DNA from: Nitrospira sp. UBA2083 | GTDB taxonomy: Bacteria > Nitrospirota > Nitrospiria > Nitrospirales > Nitrospiraceae | Assembly: GCA_002331625.1 (NCBI GenBank) | Contig: DCZN01000080.1 | Location: forward strand, 57,925-73,480 | Length of the DNA: 15,556 nucleotides | Direction of reading: 5' to 3' | Shown here: one piece after another, positions 1 to 6,511 of the stretch | How positions within the stretch are numbered: position 1 is the stretch's first letter | How the letters are laid out: the number at the start of each line of letters is the position of its first letter | The notes under the pieces: generated by a model | What the model was told of the DNA's origin: nothing | Seen by the model: only the letters and a program-made list of their open reading frames with translations | Databases searched by the model: none | Translations under genes and position numbers: made by a program

Positions 1-1223
1 GGATCGGCATTGAAACGGAACGAAGAACGCAGAAAGTCCTGAACATACAGCCAGTTCCCGCCCCGCACGACTTTCGACTTACCCGTTGTCGGTCCTTGAG
101 GATTCTTCATCGGGCTCTTCTTGTAATAGTCATGGTCATACCAGTCGTTGACCCATTCCCAGGCATTGCCGGCCATGTCATAGATCCCGTAGGGGCTCTT
201 GCCCATTTCGAACATCCCCACCGGAACTAAGGCCATATGATACGCCCATTCCTTCTTGCCGAAATTCGCGTGGAGCCTGGTGGGGGGCTCGTTGCCCCAC
301 GGGTAGAGGCGGCCATCCGTCCCTCGCGCCGCCTTTTCCCACTCCGCTTCGGTCGGCAGACGCTTGCCGGCCCATTTGCAGTATGTGGCTGCATCCGACC
401 AGCTGACGTTCACGACCGGACGTTTCTGATGGCGGGGCTCGTTCATGATCTCCCACTCCGGCGGCGCCTCCGCGCCCGTCGCCTCCAGATACTTGGCATA
501 CTGTCCCACCGTCACGTGATACTTGTCCATGGAGAAGGCGTTGAGATAGACGCGATGCACGGGCTTTTCGTCGGGTTTCAGCGTGCTCCCCATCATGAAT
601 TCCCCTGCCGGCACCAGCGCCATCGGTACGTCGCGGGGATCGGTCGGGAACGCCTCTCCTGCTGACCCATCGGCTTTGAGACGATCCGGCGAAGTGGTCG
701 AACGTCGTCCAGGGAATTTCGCTTGTAACTGTTGATAGATGGCCTGTTGCTCATTATTGAGGCCCAGCTCATTCGCGCCGTCCAGAGCCTCCTCGGCCTG
801 CTTCATCTTATCGGACGAAGTCTGCCCACCGGCAAGCAGACCCTTTGCTTCCTCCAGTAAACGCCACGCTGTCACCTCCTCCAACGACTGCCACACCTTC
901 ATTTTGCTTAACCGTGGTTCCCTCGTCCCCGTGATCCTGGATTTCGCATCGAGATGTAACGCGGTCTCGTAATGTTCTTCCGCGCAGTCCCAGGCCGCTA
1001 ACCCTCGACAGGCCTCAGCCAGGTTGAAATGAGCCTGCACATTGGACGAATTCTTGATGAGCCCTGCCTCTAATGCCGCGCGCGCTTCGGCATATTGTTT
1101 GTGCTTTACAAGACTCTCTCCTTTGGCGAAGTCCTGCTCGCCGGTGTCGGCTGCCAGCGCCGTGGAGTTTGTGGTTATGTTCAAACATATGACAAAACTC
1201 AGCACCCCAAGCGTCTGTCTCAT
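1..1223 (-). CDS. Exported TPR / FGE-sulfatase-like (SUMF1 family) protein, partial at the window edge
   Basis: The minus-strand frame is open from the ATG at 1223-1221 to the left edge (407 complete codons, C-terminus missing). A GGGAGGGAAGGGG purine tract lies just upstream of the ATG. Residues 1-25 form a signal peptide (hydrophobic core, ALAA|D cleavage). Residues about 29-170 are helical and TPR-like (for example YAEARAALEAGL and AHFNLAEACRGL). From about residue 198 the formylglycine-generating-enzyme fold begins: MALVPAGEFMMGS, VSWSDAATYCKWAGKRLPTEAEWEKAARG, YPWGNE, GIYDMAGNAWEWVNDWY, VVRGGNW. In true FGE the segment after GG(S/N)W carries two catalytic cysteines; here it reads GGNWLYVQDFLRSSFRF with none. 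Sulfatase-activating activity is therefore unlikely, and a binding or scaffold role is possible. The family call is firm; the function is unknown. Confidence 0.93.
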   Translation of the reverse strand, partial: MRQTLGVLSFVICLNITTNSTALAADTGEQDFAKGESLVKHKQYAEARAALEAGLIKNSSNVQAHFNLAEACRGLAAWDCAEEHYETALHLDAKSRITGTREPRLSKMKVWQSLEEVTAWRLLEEAKGLLAGGQTSSDKMKQAEEALDGANELGLNNEQQAIYQQLQAKFPGRRSTTSPDRLKADGSAGEAFPTDPRDVPMALVPAGEFMMGSTLKPDEKPVHRVYLNAFSMDKYHVTVGQYAKYLEATGAEAPPEWEIMNEPRHQKRPVVNVSWSDAATYCKWAGKRLPTEAEWEKAARGTDGRLYPWGNEPPTRLHANFGKKEWAYHMALVPVGMFEMGKSPYGIYDMAGNAWEWVNDWYDHDYYKKSPMKNPQGPTTGKSKVVRGGNWLYVQDFLRSSFRFNAD

Positions 1224-1466
1224 AGCCCCTTCCCTCCCACTTGCAACCGCTCTATGGCAGTCGGTCTCGTTTCCCGGTAAAGAGTGCCGGCCGCGGTCGT
1301 GAGCACAGCCTTCAGGGTCGGAAAGATAACATAACGTGACCTAAGCATAAAGAAGCCTAAGCGGGCGACCAAACGCGATTGATGACTTGCCATCAACGTT
1401 CAAGCCCACTCGAGCACACGCCCACGTAGAGCAAGAGGGTAGTGAGCATTAGAAAGTGACTCGAGT

Positions 1467-1485
1467 CTGTTGCCTTCTGCGACAG
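1467..1485. other. Stem-loop with the same loop as the terminator at 14928-14963
   Basis: CTGTTGC (1467-1473) and GCGACAG (1479-1485) pair over 7 bp with one G-T wobble, around the loop CTTCT. The 14-nt string at 1472-1485 is identical to 14939-14952 inside the terminator near the right end of the window. No T-run follows on either strand, so this copy does not look like an active terminator. Confidence 0.5.
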
Positions 1486-1518
1486 GGGCCCTGAGCTTCC
1501 TGTAGCAACGTGCAACCG

Positions 1519-1554
1519 TTCTTTCGAACGATGTGTTTGTTGTTTCTTTCGAAC
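1519..1554. repeat. Two direct copies of TTCTTTCGAAC, 25 bp apart
   Basis: The 11-mer TTCTTTCGAAC occurs at 1519-1529 and again at 1544-1554. The first copy sits in a dyad CGTTC-N4-GAACG (1518-1530 plus flank) and the second in TTC-N4-GAA. They lie about 45-70 bp upstream of the candidate -24/-12 element at 1593-1608. The arrangement suggests tandem activator sites; the binding protein is unknown. Confidence 0.45.
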
Positions 1555-1592
1555 CGACTAATTTCTTGGGCGAATGCTCTGTCCGCCTCATT

Positions 1593-1608
1593 CGGTTCCA
1601 TCCTTGCA
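1593..1608 (+). promoter_or_regulatory. Possible sigma-54 (-24/-12) promoter of the cytochrome gene
   Basis: GG at 1594-1595 and TTGCA at 1604-1608 give the obligatory 10-nt gap between the -24 GG and the -12 GC. The T before GG is replaced by C, and the bases after GG are TT where the consensus has CA, so the match is partial. The predicted transcript start near 1619 would leave about 50 nt before the ATG at 1671. GG-N8-TTGCW is expected a few times by chance in a window of this size on both strands. Confidence 0.3.
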
Positions 1609-1670
1609 AGCCAGCTTCAAGGTCCGGCCGCGCAGGTGCGGCCAACGAAATCTCAGCACACAATGACATT

Positions 1671-2138
1671 ATGAAACTGAGTCTATGTATTGCTGCCGTG
1701 GTTCTGTGGATCATGACATTGACTGCAGCCGGATGGTTGTTCGTGAAGGGCTGGACCGTGAAAGGAAGTGACGGGCGGACCGAGATCCTCTTAGTGCCGG
1801 TCGAGCGGGATCAGATCCTCGCGGAGATGCGGCAGCTTCTAAAAGCGGTGGATGTTCTCGTCAGAGGATTGGGAGAGCCGAAGCCGGATCGGAAAGAGAT
1901 GGAAGCAGCAGCGAGAGGAGTAGGAATGAAGATGGCTGCCGATACGGAGCCGGCCATTATGGCCAAGTTGCCGTTGCCGTTTAAGCAGCTGGGCATGTCG
2001 ATCCACAAGGATATGGACGCCCTGGCCGATGCGATCGCGCAACAGGAGGGGTCGCAACAGATCTTGCAGCGACTGTCGAGCATGACGGCCCGCTGCACGG
2101 CCTGTCATGACATGTACAGATTCAAAGCAAGTGAGTAG
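1671..2138 (+). CDS. Membrane-anchored cytochrome c'/c556-like mono-heme protein
   Basis: The product has 155 residues from the ATG at 1671. The frame is open upstream to 1533, but MKLSLCIAAVV gives the natural export signal, so the longer version is rejected. Residues 5-25 are a hydrophobic segment, either an uncleaved anchor or a signal peptide. The rest is helical and ends with one heme c motif, CTACH, at residues 142-146, followed by DMYR. A CXXCH close to the C-terminus of a four-helix-bundle-sized domain is the hallmark of cytochrome c'/c556. It should act in the periplasm in electron transfer or small-gas (NO) binding; the sequence does not say which. There is no strong Shine-Dalgarno before the ATG. 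It is probably transcribed from its own promoter in the divergent region. Confidence 0.85.
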   Translation: MKLSLCIAAVVLWIMTLTAAGWLFVKGWTVKGSDGRTEILLVPVERDQILAEMRQLLKAVDVLVRGLGEPKPDRKEMEAAARGVGMKMAADTEPAIMAKLPLPFKQLGMSIHKDMDALADAIAQQEGSQQILQRLSSMTARCTACHDMYRFKASE

Positions 2139-2323
2139 CTTTCAGCAATGAGCAACCAGCAGGAGAAGAGAAGAAATCGAAGCGAAAGCGAATCCATTTC
2201 CGGTGTCGCGACTCCCACCCAATGAAAGCTCCTGTCATGGCCGGATGGCACAAGCCTCGAAAGGCGGACATACGCCATAACCGAGAGCACTGTCGCTCCG
2301 GTCATACGCACAAGGAGGTACCT
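2139..2323 (+). promoter_or_regulatory. Leader region of the first charged-repeat protein
   Basis: These 185 bases separate the cytochrome from the first charged-repeat gene. The last 40 bases (GGTCATACGCACAAGGAGGT, then ATG) closely resemble the leader of the second copy at about 2718-2741. The leader was therefore duplicated together with the gene. No terminator or clear promoter hexamers are seen. Confidence 0.4.
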
Positions 2324-2623
2324 ATGCAATCCAGAAAGATATTCTCAGTCGTGGTCGCAGCAGCACTACTGTTTCCCATTGGTCTGACATCGATATCGTG
2401 GGCCCAAGACCGGGACCAGGATCGGTTGAAGACACAAGACAAGCTGAAAGATCCGGATCAGGACCGTGATCGACTCAAGACTCAGGACAGACTGAAGGAC
2501 CCCGATCAGGATCGGTTACACACCAAGGATCAAGACCGGATCAGTCGTCCGGAGCGACCAGAACGCCCGCACGTTGAGAAGCCGGAGAGGCCTGAACGGG
2601 CCGAGCGGGGCATGGGTCGATAA
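2324..2623 (+). CDS. Small secreted charged-repeat protein, copy 1 (unknown function)
   Basis: The product has 99 residues. The ATG at 2324 is chosen over an in-frame ATG at 2222 because it is preceded by AAGGAGGT at 5-nt spacing and opens a classic signal peptide (MQSRKIFSVVVAAALLF... SWA|QD, cleavage near residue 27). The mature part has no cysteines and almost no hydrophobic residues. Residues 31-72 hold three imperfect units built on DQDRLKTQDKLKDP, and residues 75-99 are Pro/Glu/Arg-rich (RPERPERP, ending AERGMGR). It is predicted to be disordered and periplasmic. The gene is a tandem paralogue of the next one. It lacks the LTxxQ motifs of Spy/CpxP. Function is not recognised; binding of metals, polyanions or membranes is possible but unproven. 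Confidence 0.8.
   Translation: MQSRKIFSVVVAAALLFPIGLTSISWAQDRDQDRLKTQDKLKDPDQDRDRLKTQDRLKDPDQDRLHTKDQDRISRPERPERPHVEKPERPERAERGMGR
2414..2539 (+). repeat. Three in-frame imperfect coding repeats (DQDRLKTQDKLKDP type)
   Basis: Codons 31-44, 45-60 and 61-72 of the first charged-repeat gene encode DQDRLKTQDKLKDP, DQDRDRLKTQDRLKDP and DQDRLHTKDQDR. The DNA units (GATCAGGAYCG-type starts) are similar but not identical, so the array is not recent. Confidence 0.7.
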
Positions 2624-2741
2624 TGGCGCCGTTGGGGGAGTTGTTAGGGCTGGATGACAAGAAGAAGTCGAACGGGCGGGCCGATGCCTGCAAGCACAGT
2701 GAGCAATGTCGTTTACGGTCATGCGAACAAGGAGGTGCCTG

Positions 2742-3044
2742 ATGAAATCCAGAATGATGCTTTCCATCGCTGTGGCAACGACCATTCTGTCGCCAGTCGG
2801 CTTCGCCACCATTGGGTCGGCGCAGGATCGCGACCGTGACCGTGATCAGCTCAAGACCGATCAGCAGCTACAAGACAAGGACAAGCTGCAGACCAAGGAT
2901 CAGGTGCATAAGGAGTTGAAGGACAAGGATCAGCTGCAAGAGCGGGAGCGGACGCGCGAACGTGAACGGGCCAGGGAACATATGCAGACCGAGCGTCCTG
3001 AGAAACCGCAGCATGAGAGGGCGGAGCGTGGTGGAGGCCGCTAG
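2742..3044 (+). CDS. Small secreted charged-repeat protein, copy 2 (paralogue)
   Basis: The product has 100 residues. The ATG at 2742 is chosen over an in-frame start at 2706 because AAGGAGGT precedes it at 5-6 nt and a signal peptide follows (MKSRMMLSIAVATTIL... GSA|QD). The mature chain is dominated by D, Q, K, R and E: DRDRDRDQLKTD, then QLQDKDKLQTKDQ, then ERERTRERERARE, ending ERPEKPQHERAERGGGR. The signal peptide, the QDRD mature start and the AERGxGR tail match copy 1, while the middle has diverged from a D/R/L/K repeat to a K/D/Q/E/R pattern. It has no cysteines. It probably shares export and role with copy 1, but that role is unknown. Confidence 0.8.
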   Translation: MKSRMMLSIAVATTILSPVGFATIGSAQDRDRDRDQLKTDQQLQDKDKLQTKDQVHKELKDKDQLQERERTRERERAREHMQTERPEKPQHERAERGGGR

Positions 3045-3050
3045 GCTCCT

Positions 3051-3161
3051 CAAGTTGTGAATGTTGAGTGTTGAATTTTTAGTGGCCGGATATTCGAGAA
3101 TTTCCTCACGTCAGCGCGCTCTCAGCTGACTCAACACTAAGAACCAACAACTCACAACTTT
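3051..3161. repeat. Large imperfect inverted repeat between copy 2 and the SQR gene
   Basis: AAGTTGTGA (3052-3060) pairs with TCACAACTT (3152-3160), and AGTGTTGA (3067-3074) pairs with TCAACACT (3131-3138). The interior contains a second dyad, GTCAGC...GCTGAC (about 3110-3130). The arms have the simple repetitive GTTGA/CAACA composition of degenerate intergenic repeats. It may act as a transcriptional or RNA-processing structure between the two units, but no clean T-run follows the outer stem. Confidence 0.6.
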
Positions 3162-3181
3162 AAAACAATTGGAGGTGAAGC

Positions 3182-4429
3182 ATGGCACGTGTGGCGATCA
3201 TCGGCGCATCGATCGGTGGCTTGCCTGCCGCCTATGAAGCGCGGGCACTGTTGGGCAAGACCCATCAGGTCACGGTCATTTCAAACGTGAGTTCGTTCCA
3301 TTTCGTGCCGTCGAACCCCTGGGTCGCGGTCGGCTGGCGCACACGCAAAGACATCAGCTTTGAGCTGGGACCGGTGCTGGGCAAGAAGGGAATCGAATTT
3401 GTCCATGCCAGGGCTGATCGCATCGAACCGGCACAGAACCGAGTCGTCACGGCAAAAGGTGAGGTGCCGTACGACTATCTCATCATCGCCACGGGGCCGA
3501 AACTCAACTTTCCCGCTGTGCCCGGGCTCGGTCCGAGCGGCTACACTCAGTCGGTGTGCAACGTCGACCATGCAGAACAGGCCTGGGGAACCTATCAGAG
3601 CTTCCTGAAAGATCCGGGTCCTATTGTCGTCGGTGCTGCGCAAGGTGCCTCGTGCTTCGGCCCGGCTTACGAAATGGCCTTTATCCTGGATGCGGATCTG
3701 CGCAAGAAGAAACTTCGCAAGAAGGTGCCGATCTATTTTGTGACGCCCGAACCCTATGTCGGCCACATGGGGCTCGCGGGCGTCGGAAAATCCCGACGAC
3801 TGATGGAGGACGAGTTCGCCGAACATTCGATCAAACCGATTCCCAACGCGGCGATCAAAGAAGTGCAGCCAGGGAAGATGTTTTTGGAGGACGGTCAGGA
3901 GTTGCCCTTCCGCTACTCGATGATGATCCCGCCGTTTGCCGGGGTCGATGCCGTCGCGGGGACAGCGGGTCTGTGTAATCCCAAAGGATTCGTCAACATC
4001 GATGCGTACCAGGCCAACCCAAAGTACAGGAATATTTACGCAGTCGGCGTGTGCGTCGCTATCCCGCCGGTCGAACAGACGCCGGTGCCGACCGGCGCGC
4101 CGAAGACCGGGTATATGATCGAATCGATGGTGTCGGCGGCCGTTCACAATATCAAGGCCGACATCGAGAATAATGCGAAGAAGGAAACCGCAACGTGGAA
4201 TGCTATTTGCCTCGCCGATATGGGTGATACAGGGATGGCGTTCGTGGCCTTGCCCCAGATGGCCCCGCGTAACGTTACCTGGGCGAAGAAAGGCAAATGG
4301 GTCCATCTGGCCAAGATCGCCCTCGAAAAGTATTTCCTGATGAAAATGAAGCGCGGTGTCAGCGAGCCGTTCTTTGAGAAGGCGATTCTCGAGGGAATGG
4401 GAATCGGCAAGCGCGAAGGCAGCGGATAA
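3182..4429 (+). CDS. sqr: Sulfide:quinone oxidoreductase (FAD-dependent, SQR family)
   Basis: The product has 415 residues. TTGGAGGTGAAGC precedes the ATG. Residues 5-20 (VAIIGASIGGLPAAYE) are the FAD-binding Rossmann motif, and IIATGPKLNFP (101-111) is the second flavin motif. IYAVGVCVAIPPVEQTPVPTGAPKTGYMIESM (285-316) is typical of SQRs. Cys126 (SVCNVDHAE), Cys158 (GASCFGPAYE) and Cys343 (NAICLADMGDTG) sit where the family carries its three redox cysteines, so sulfide oxidation is chemically plausible. The C-terminal tail (KWVHLAKIALEKYFLMKMKRG) fits the amphipathic membrane-docking end. The enzyme would oxidise sulfide on the membrane and pass electrons to the quinone pool. A small DUF2892 protein follows 67 bp downstream, often a partner of sulfur-transfer genes. 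FCSD-type or NDH-2-like function is less likely given the cysteines. Confidence 0.88.
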   Translation: MARVAIIGASIGGLPAAYEARALLGKTHQVTVISNVSSFHFVPSNPWVAVGWRTRKDISFELGPVLGKKGIEFVHARADRIEPAQNRVVTAKGEVPYDYLIIATGPKLNFPAVPGLGPSGYTQSVCNVDHAEQAWGTYQSFLKDPGPIVVGAAQGASCFGPAYEMAFILDADLRKKKLRKKVPIYFVTPEPYVGHMGLAGVGKSRRLMEDEFAEHSIKPIPNAAIKEVQPGKMFLEDGQELPFRYSMMIPPFAGVDAVAGTAGLCNPKGFVNIDAYQANPKYRNIYAVGVCVAIPPVEQTPVPTGAPKTGYMIESMVSAAVHNIKADIENNAKKETATWNAICLADMGDTGMAFVALPQMAPRNVTWAKKGKWVHLAKIALEKYFLMKMKRGVSEPFFEKAILEGMGIGKREGSG

Positions 4430-4496
4430 CGGCCCGTTCTAGCTCGAATCTTTTGCCGAGTCCGTGCCTCACATAAGCAAGAGGAAGGAGGGCCCT

Positions 4497-4685
4497 ATGA
4501 AACTCAATGAACAGCTCAGGCTCATCGCCGGCGTCTTTGTCCTTGTCGCCGTCATCCTGGGCGCCACGGTCCATCCCTACTGGAATTACTTTGCGGCCTT
4601 TGTCGCGTTGAACCTGATTCAATCGGCCTTTACCGGCTGGTGTCCAATGATGGCACTCTTACGCCGACTGGGGGTACAAGAGTAA
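4497..4685 (+). CDS. DUF2892 (YgaP-type) small inner-membrane protein
   Basis: The product has 62 residues. The ATG at 4497 follows GGAAGGAGGGCCCT, so the in-frame start at 4464 is rejected. It begins MKLNEQLRLIAG and has two hydrophobic helices (about 9-25 and 28-46), then GWCPMMALLRRLGV. The NxxxR-like N-terminus, two short helices and the terminal CP...LG motif match the DUF2892 domain found alone or fused to rhodanese in YgaP. In YgaP the domain forms a membrane dimer next to a persulfide-carrying rhodanese. Its position directly behind sqr suggests a role in sulfide or persulfide handling, inferred from context only. Confidence 0.8.
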   Translation: MKLNEQLRLIAGVFVLVAVILGATVHPYWNYFAAFVALNLIQSAFTGWCPMMALLRRLGVQE

Positions 4686-4756
4686 TTGTGACTGGTGATG
4701 AGTGGTTGTATTCTTCTGGGGTGATCAGTGGGCCGTACCGCTGGGGGTGACGTACG

Positions 4757-5299
4757 ATGATTCCCCTGAACTTGAGAGATGCGTTCGCGAGCGAACAGGA
4801 TCTGCAGGAGATGATTGTGAGCCGACGGGTTTGTTTCGATCACAATCCTTTCTATGTGCGAGACGGATCGGGCAGCATCGTCCAGATCGGTTTTCAGCTG
4901 AATCTCTACGCAGCATTTCAAGATCCCAAACATCTCCCGTCCGGTGAAGACACCGAGTTGCGCGACCTCATCGGGGACCTCCGACGGCTCTGTCGCGTCT
5001 TTTTTCAGTCGTTGGACCTTCTGAAACCCTGTGAACATCCGGAACCGCCGATGCATCGGGTCATGTATGCTCCGGAACGCCGGTTCCGCGCGGAGGTATG
5101 CCTGCAAATCCCTATTTTCGACCGAGTGCACTATGGCGCTCAACCGGATCGCAGTCTTGAAGAATTACTGGCGACGGCAGAATGTCTCCTTCGCCAGGTG
5201 GGGGCTCAGCGCAGGACATGGGAGGACCAGCAGGGGGCGCAGACTCAGAGGCCGGACCAGTGTGAAGACCATGTTCGGGCAGCCACGGGTGCATCCTGA
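4757..5299 (+). CDS. Conserved-looking hypothetical protein upstream of the RND operon
   Basis: The product has 180 residues. GGGGGTGA lies 6 nt upstream of the ATG and supports the start. No signal peptide or membrane helix is seen. The first ~135 residues look like a folded soluble domain with mixed hydrophobic strands (IVQIGFQLNLYAAF, LRRLCRVFFQSLDLL, FRAEVCLQIPIFDRVHYG). The last ~35 residues (RRTWEDQQGAQTQRPDQCEDHV) are polar and probably disordered. It has six cysteines, none in a recognisable metal motif. The stop is 23 bp before the adaptor gene, so it is probably co-transcribed with the RND pair. I do not recognise the family. Codon pattern and context argue that it is real. Confidence 0.7.
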   Translation: MIPLNLRDAFASEQDLQEMIVSRRVCFDHNPFYVRDGSGSIVQIGFQLNLYAAFQDPKHLPSGEDTELRDLIGDLRRLCRVFFQSLDLLKPCEHPEPPMHRVMYAPERRFRAEVCLQIPIFDRVHYGAQPDRSLEELLATAECLLRQVGAQRRTWEDQQGAQTQRPDQCEDHVRAATGAS

Positions 5300-5322
5300 G
5301 GCCGGAGGACCACATCACGCCG

Positions 5323-6390
5323 ATGGGATTCAGATCAGTACAACGGCTCGCCATGGCAGCGCTGCTGTTTGCCGGCTGCGAGTCCAAGGAACGACCGGCT
5401 GCGCCGGTGGTGTCCGCTGCTCCTCAGAAGGTCATTCAGGCGACGGTGATCGAGGCCACGTCTGCGCCGGTCCCGATCCGTGTGGAAGTGACCGGCCAGG
5501 TCGCTCCCATCTTCCAGGCCACGCTCTCCAGCCGTATCCAGGGAACCATCGATCGGTTACTGGTTCGGGATGGCTCGCGAGTGTCAAAAGGCCAGCTCTT
5601 GATCCAACTCGATAGCCGCGATCTGCAAGCGGAGTTGGCACGCGCGAATGCTGAGGTCGACAATGCAAAGGCGCATCTCGACCGGATGAACCAATTGTAT
5701 GCCCAAGACGCGGTCTCCAAGCAGGAGATGGAAAACGCGACGCGAGGATACCGAGTGGCGGAGGCGAGCCGCAAGTCGGTGGAAGCTCAGCTCAGTTACA
5801 CGACGGTCAGAGCGCCGTTCGGCGGCGTCATCACCGAGAAAAAGGTGGAAGCGGGAGAACTGGCTTCACCGGGCCAACCACTGCTCAAGATGGAAGATCC
5901 TTGGCGCCTTCGACTGGAAGCCACAGTAGCGGAAGGAGACCTCAAGTCCGTTTCTCGCGGGGACAAGATCCGGGTTGTCGTTGATGCCTTAGAGGGACAG
6001 GCATTGGTCGGCACCGTCAGCCAAATTCTCCCTGCCGGCGACCCGCAAACTCACACCTTTATGGTCAAGGTTGATTTGCCGAAGACAGTTGGATTGAAGG
6101 CCGGCATGTTCGGTCGGCTCCCGCTCGATAAGGGCTTGACTCAAACCATTCTTGTTCCTTCGACCGCCGTCGTTGAGCGCGGGGAACTCACCAGTCTCTT
6201 TGTCGTCGGAGAGGATCGGATTGCGCGGCTTCGGTGGGTCAAGCTTGGGCGACATTTCGAGGGACAGGTGGAGATCCTCTCAGGCCTCAAGGAGGGCGAG
6301 CGAGTCTTGACTGACGGAAGCCGAGGAGTTGACGGAGCGGCTGTCCAAATCGTCGAGCCGGTGGCGTCGCCGCCTGGGACAAATCCGTGA
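5323..6390 (+). CDS. RND efflux periplasmic adaptor (HlyD/AcrA-type membrane fusion lipoprotein)
   Basis: The product has 355 residues. The signal sequence ends in the lipobox LFAGC, with Cys19 as the lipidated residue. The charge and spacing of the MGFRSVQRLAM n-region support the ATG at 5323; a GGAGG lies about 12 nt upstream, rather far. Residues about 57-98 form the first half of the barrel-sandwich (lipoyl-like) hybrid domain (RIQGTIDRLLVRDGSRVSKGQLLIQLD). Residues 100-160 are the alpha-hairpin. Residues 161-190 complete the lipoyl domain (APFGGVITEKKVEAGELASPGQPLLKM). A beta-barrel and a membrane-proximal domain follow to the C-terminus (VPSTAVVERGELTSLFVV, LKEGERVLTDG). It would link the permease encoded next to an outer-membrane channel. 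The substrate cannot be read from the sequence. Confidence 0.93.
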   Translation: MGFRSVQRLAMAALLFAGCESKERPAAPVVSAAPQKVIQATVIEATSAPVPIRVEVTGQVAPIFQATLSSRIQGTIDRLLVRDGSRVSKGQLLIQLDSRDLQAELARANAEVDNAKAHLDRMNQLYAQDAVSKQEMENATRGYRVAEASRKSVEAQLSYTTVRAPFGGVITEKKVEAGELASPGQPLLKMEDPWRLRLEATVAEGDLKSVSRGDKIRVVVDALEGQALVGTVSQILPAGDPQTHTFMVKVDLPKTVGLKAGMFGRLPLDKGLTQTILVPSTAVVERGELTSLFVVGEDRIARLRWVKLGRHFEGQVEILSGLKEGERVLTDGSRGVDGAAVQIVEPVASPPGTNP

Positions 6391-6404
6391 AGCGTACTGG
6401 CCAA

Positions 6405-6508
6405 CTGTTTCAAGTTTCATGTTTCAGGTTTGAAGTTTTCGGGTTCTGCGAAACGTGAAATCTTGAACGTGAAACCTGGTTCTCAGGTTCGAGATACGAA
6501 CGACGAAC
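6405..6508. repeat. Degenerate palindromic repeat of the GTGAAAC type, between adaptor and permease genes
   Basis: The left arm (6408-6443) is a string of TTTCAAG/TTTCATG/TTTCAGG units. The right arm (6447-6479) carries GAAACGTGAAA and GAACGTGAAACCTGG and pairs with it imperfectly. A smaller dyad GGTTCG...CGAACC (about 6487-6509) follows, and CTCACCTCTCACC continues into the first permease codons. The unit resembles the insertion inside the permease gene at 7391-7462. No ribosome binding site is obvious within it. Confidence 0.6.
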
Positions 6509-6511
6509 CCT

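Larger units (their letters stand above)
1224..1670. promoter_or_regulatory. Divergent intergenic region between the FGE-like gene and the cytochrome gene
   Basis: These 447 bases carry no convincing gene. Overlapping open frames on both strands lack ribosome binding sites and family-like sequence. The region holds a direct repeat CCTAAGC (1340-1346 and 1356-1362), a stem-loop at 1467-1485, a pair of TTCTTTCGAAC repeats at 1519-1529 and 1544-1554, and a possible -24/-12 promoter at 1593-1608 facing the cytochrome gene. Promoters for both divergent genes should lie here. Confidence 0.6.

Noticed and set aside
237..1302. Several plus-strand frames (237-665, 739-972, 1042-1302)
   Set aside because: All are antisense to the FGE-like gene, whose conserved motifs are unmistakable on the minus strand.
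1400..1714. 104-codon minus-strand frame in the divergent intergenic region
   Set aside because: It has no ribosome binding site, overlaps the start of the cytochrome gene and has a low-similarity Arg-rich composition.
2414..2539. Repeat array in the first charged-repeat gene as a CRISPR or tandem-repeat element
   Set aside because: The repeats are in frame, imperfect, without unique spacers, and fully explained by the protein repeat.
3281..4306. 341-codon open frame on the minus strand
   Set aside because: It lies entirely antisense to the sulfide:quinone oxidoreductase gene, has Arg/His/Asp-rich shadow-frame composition and matches no family.
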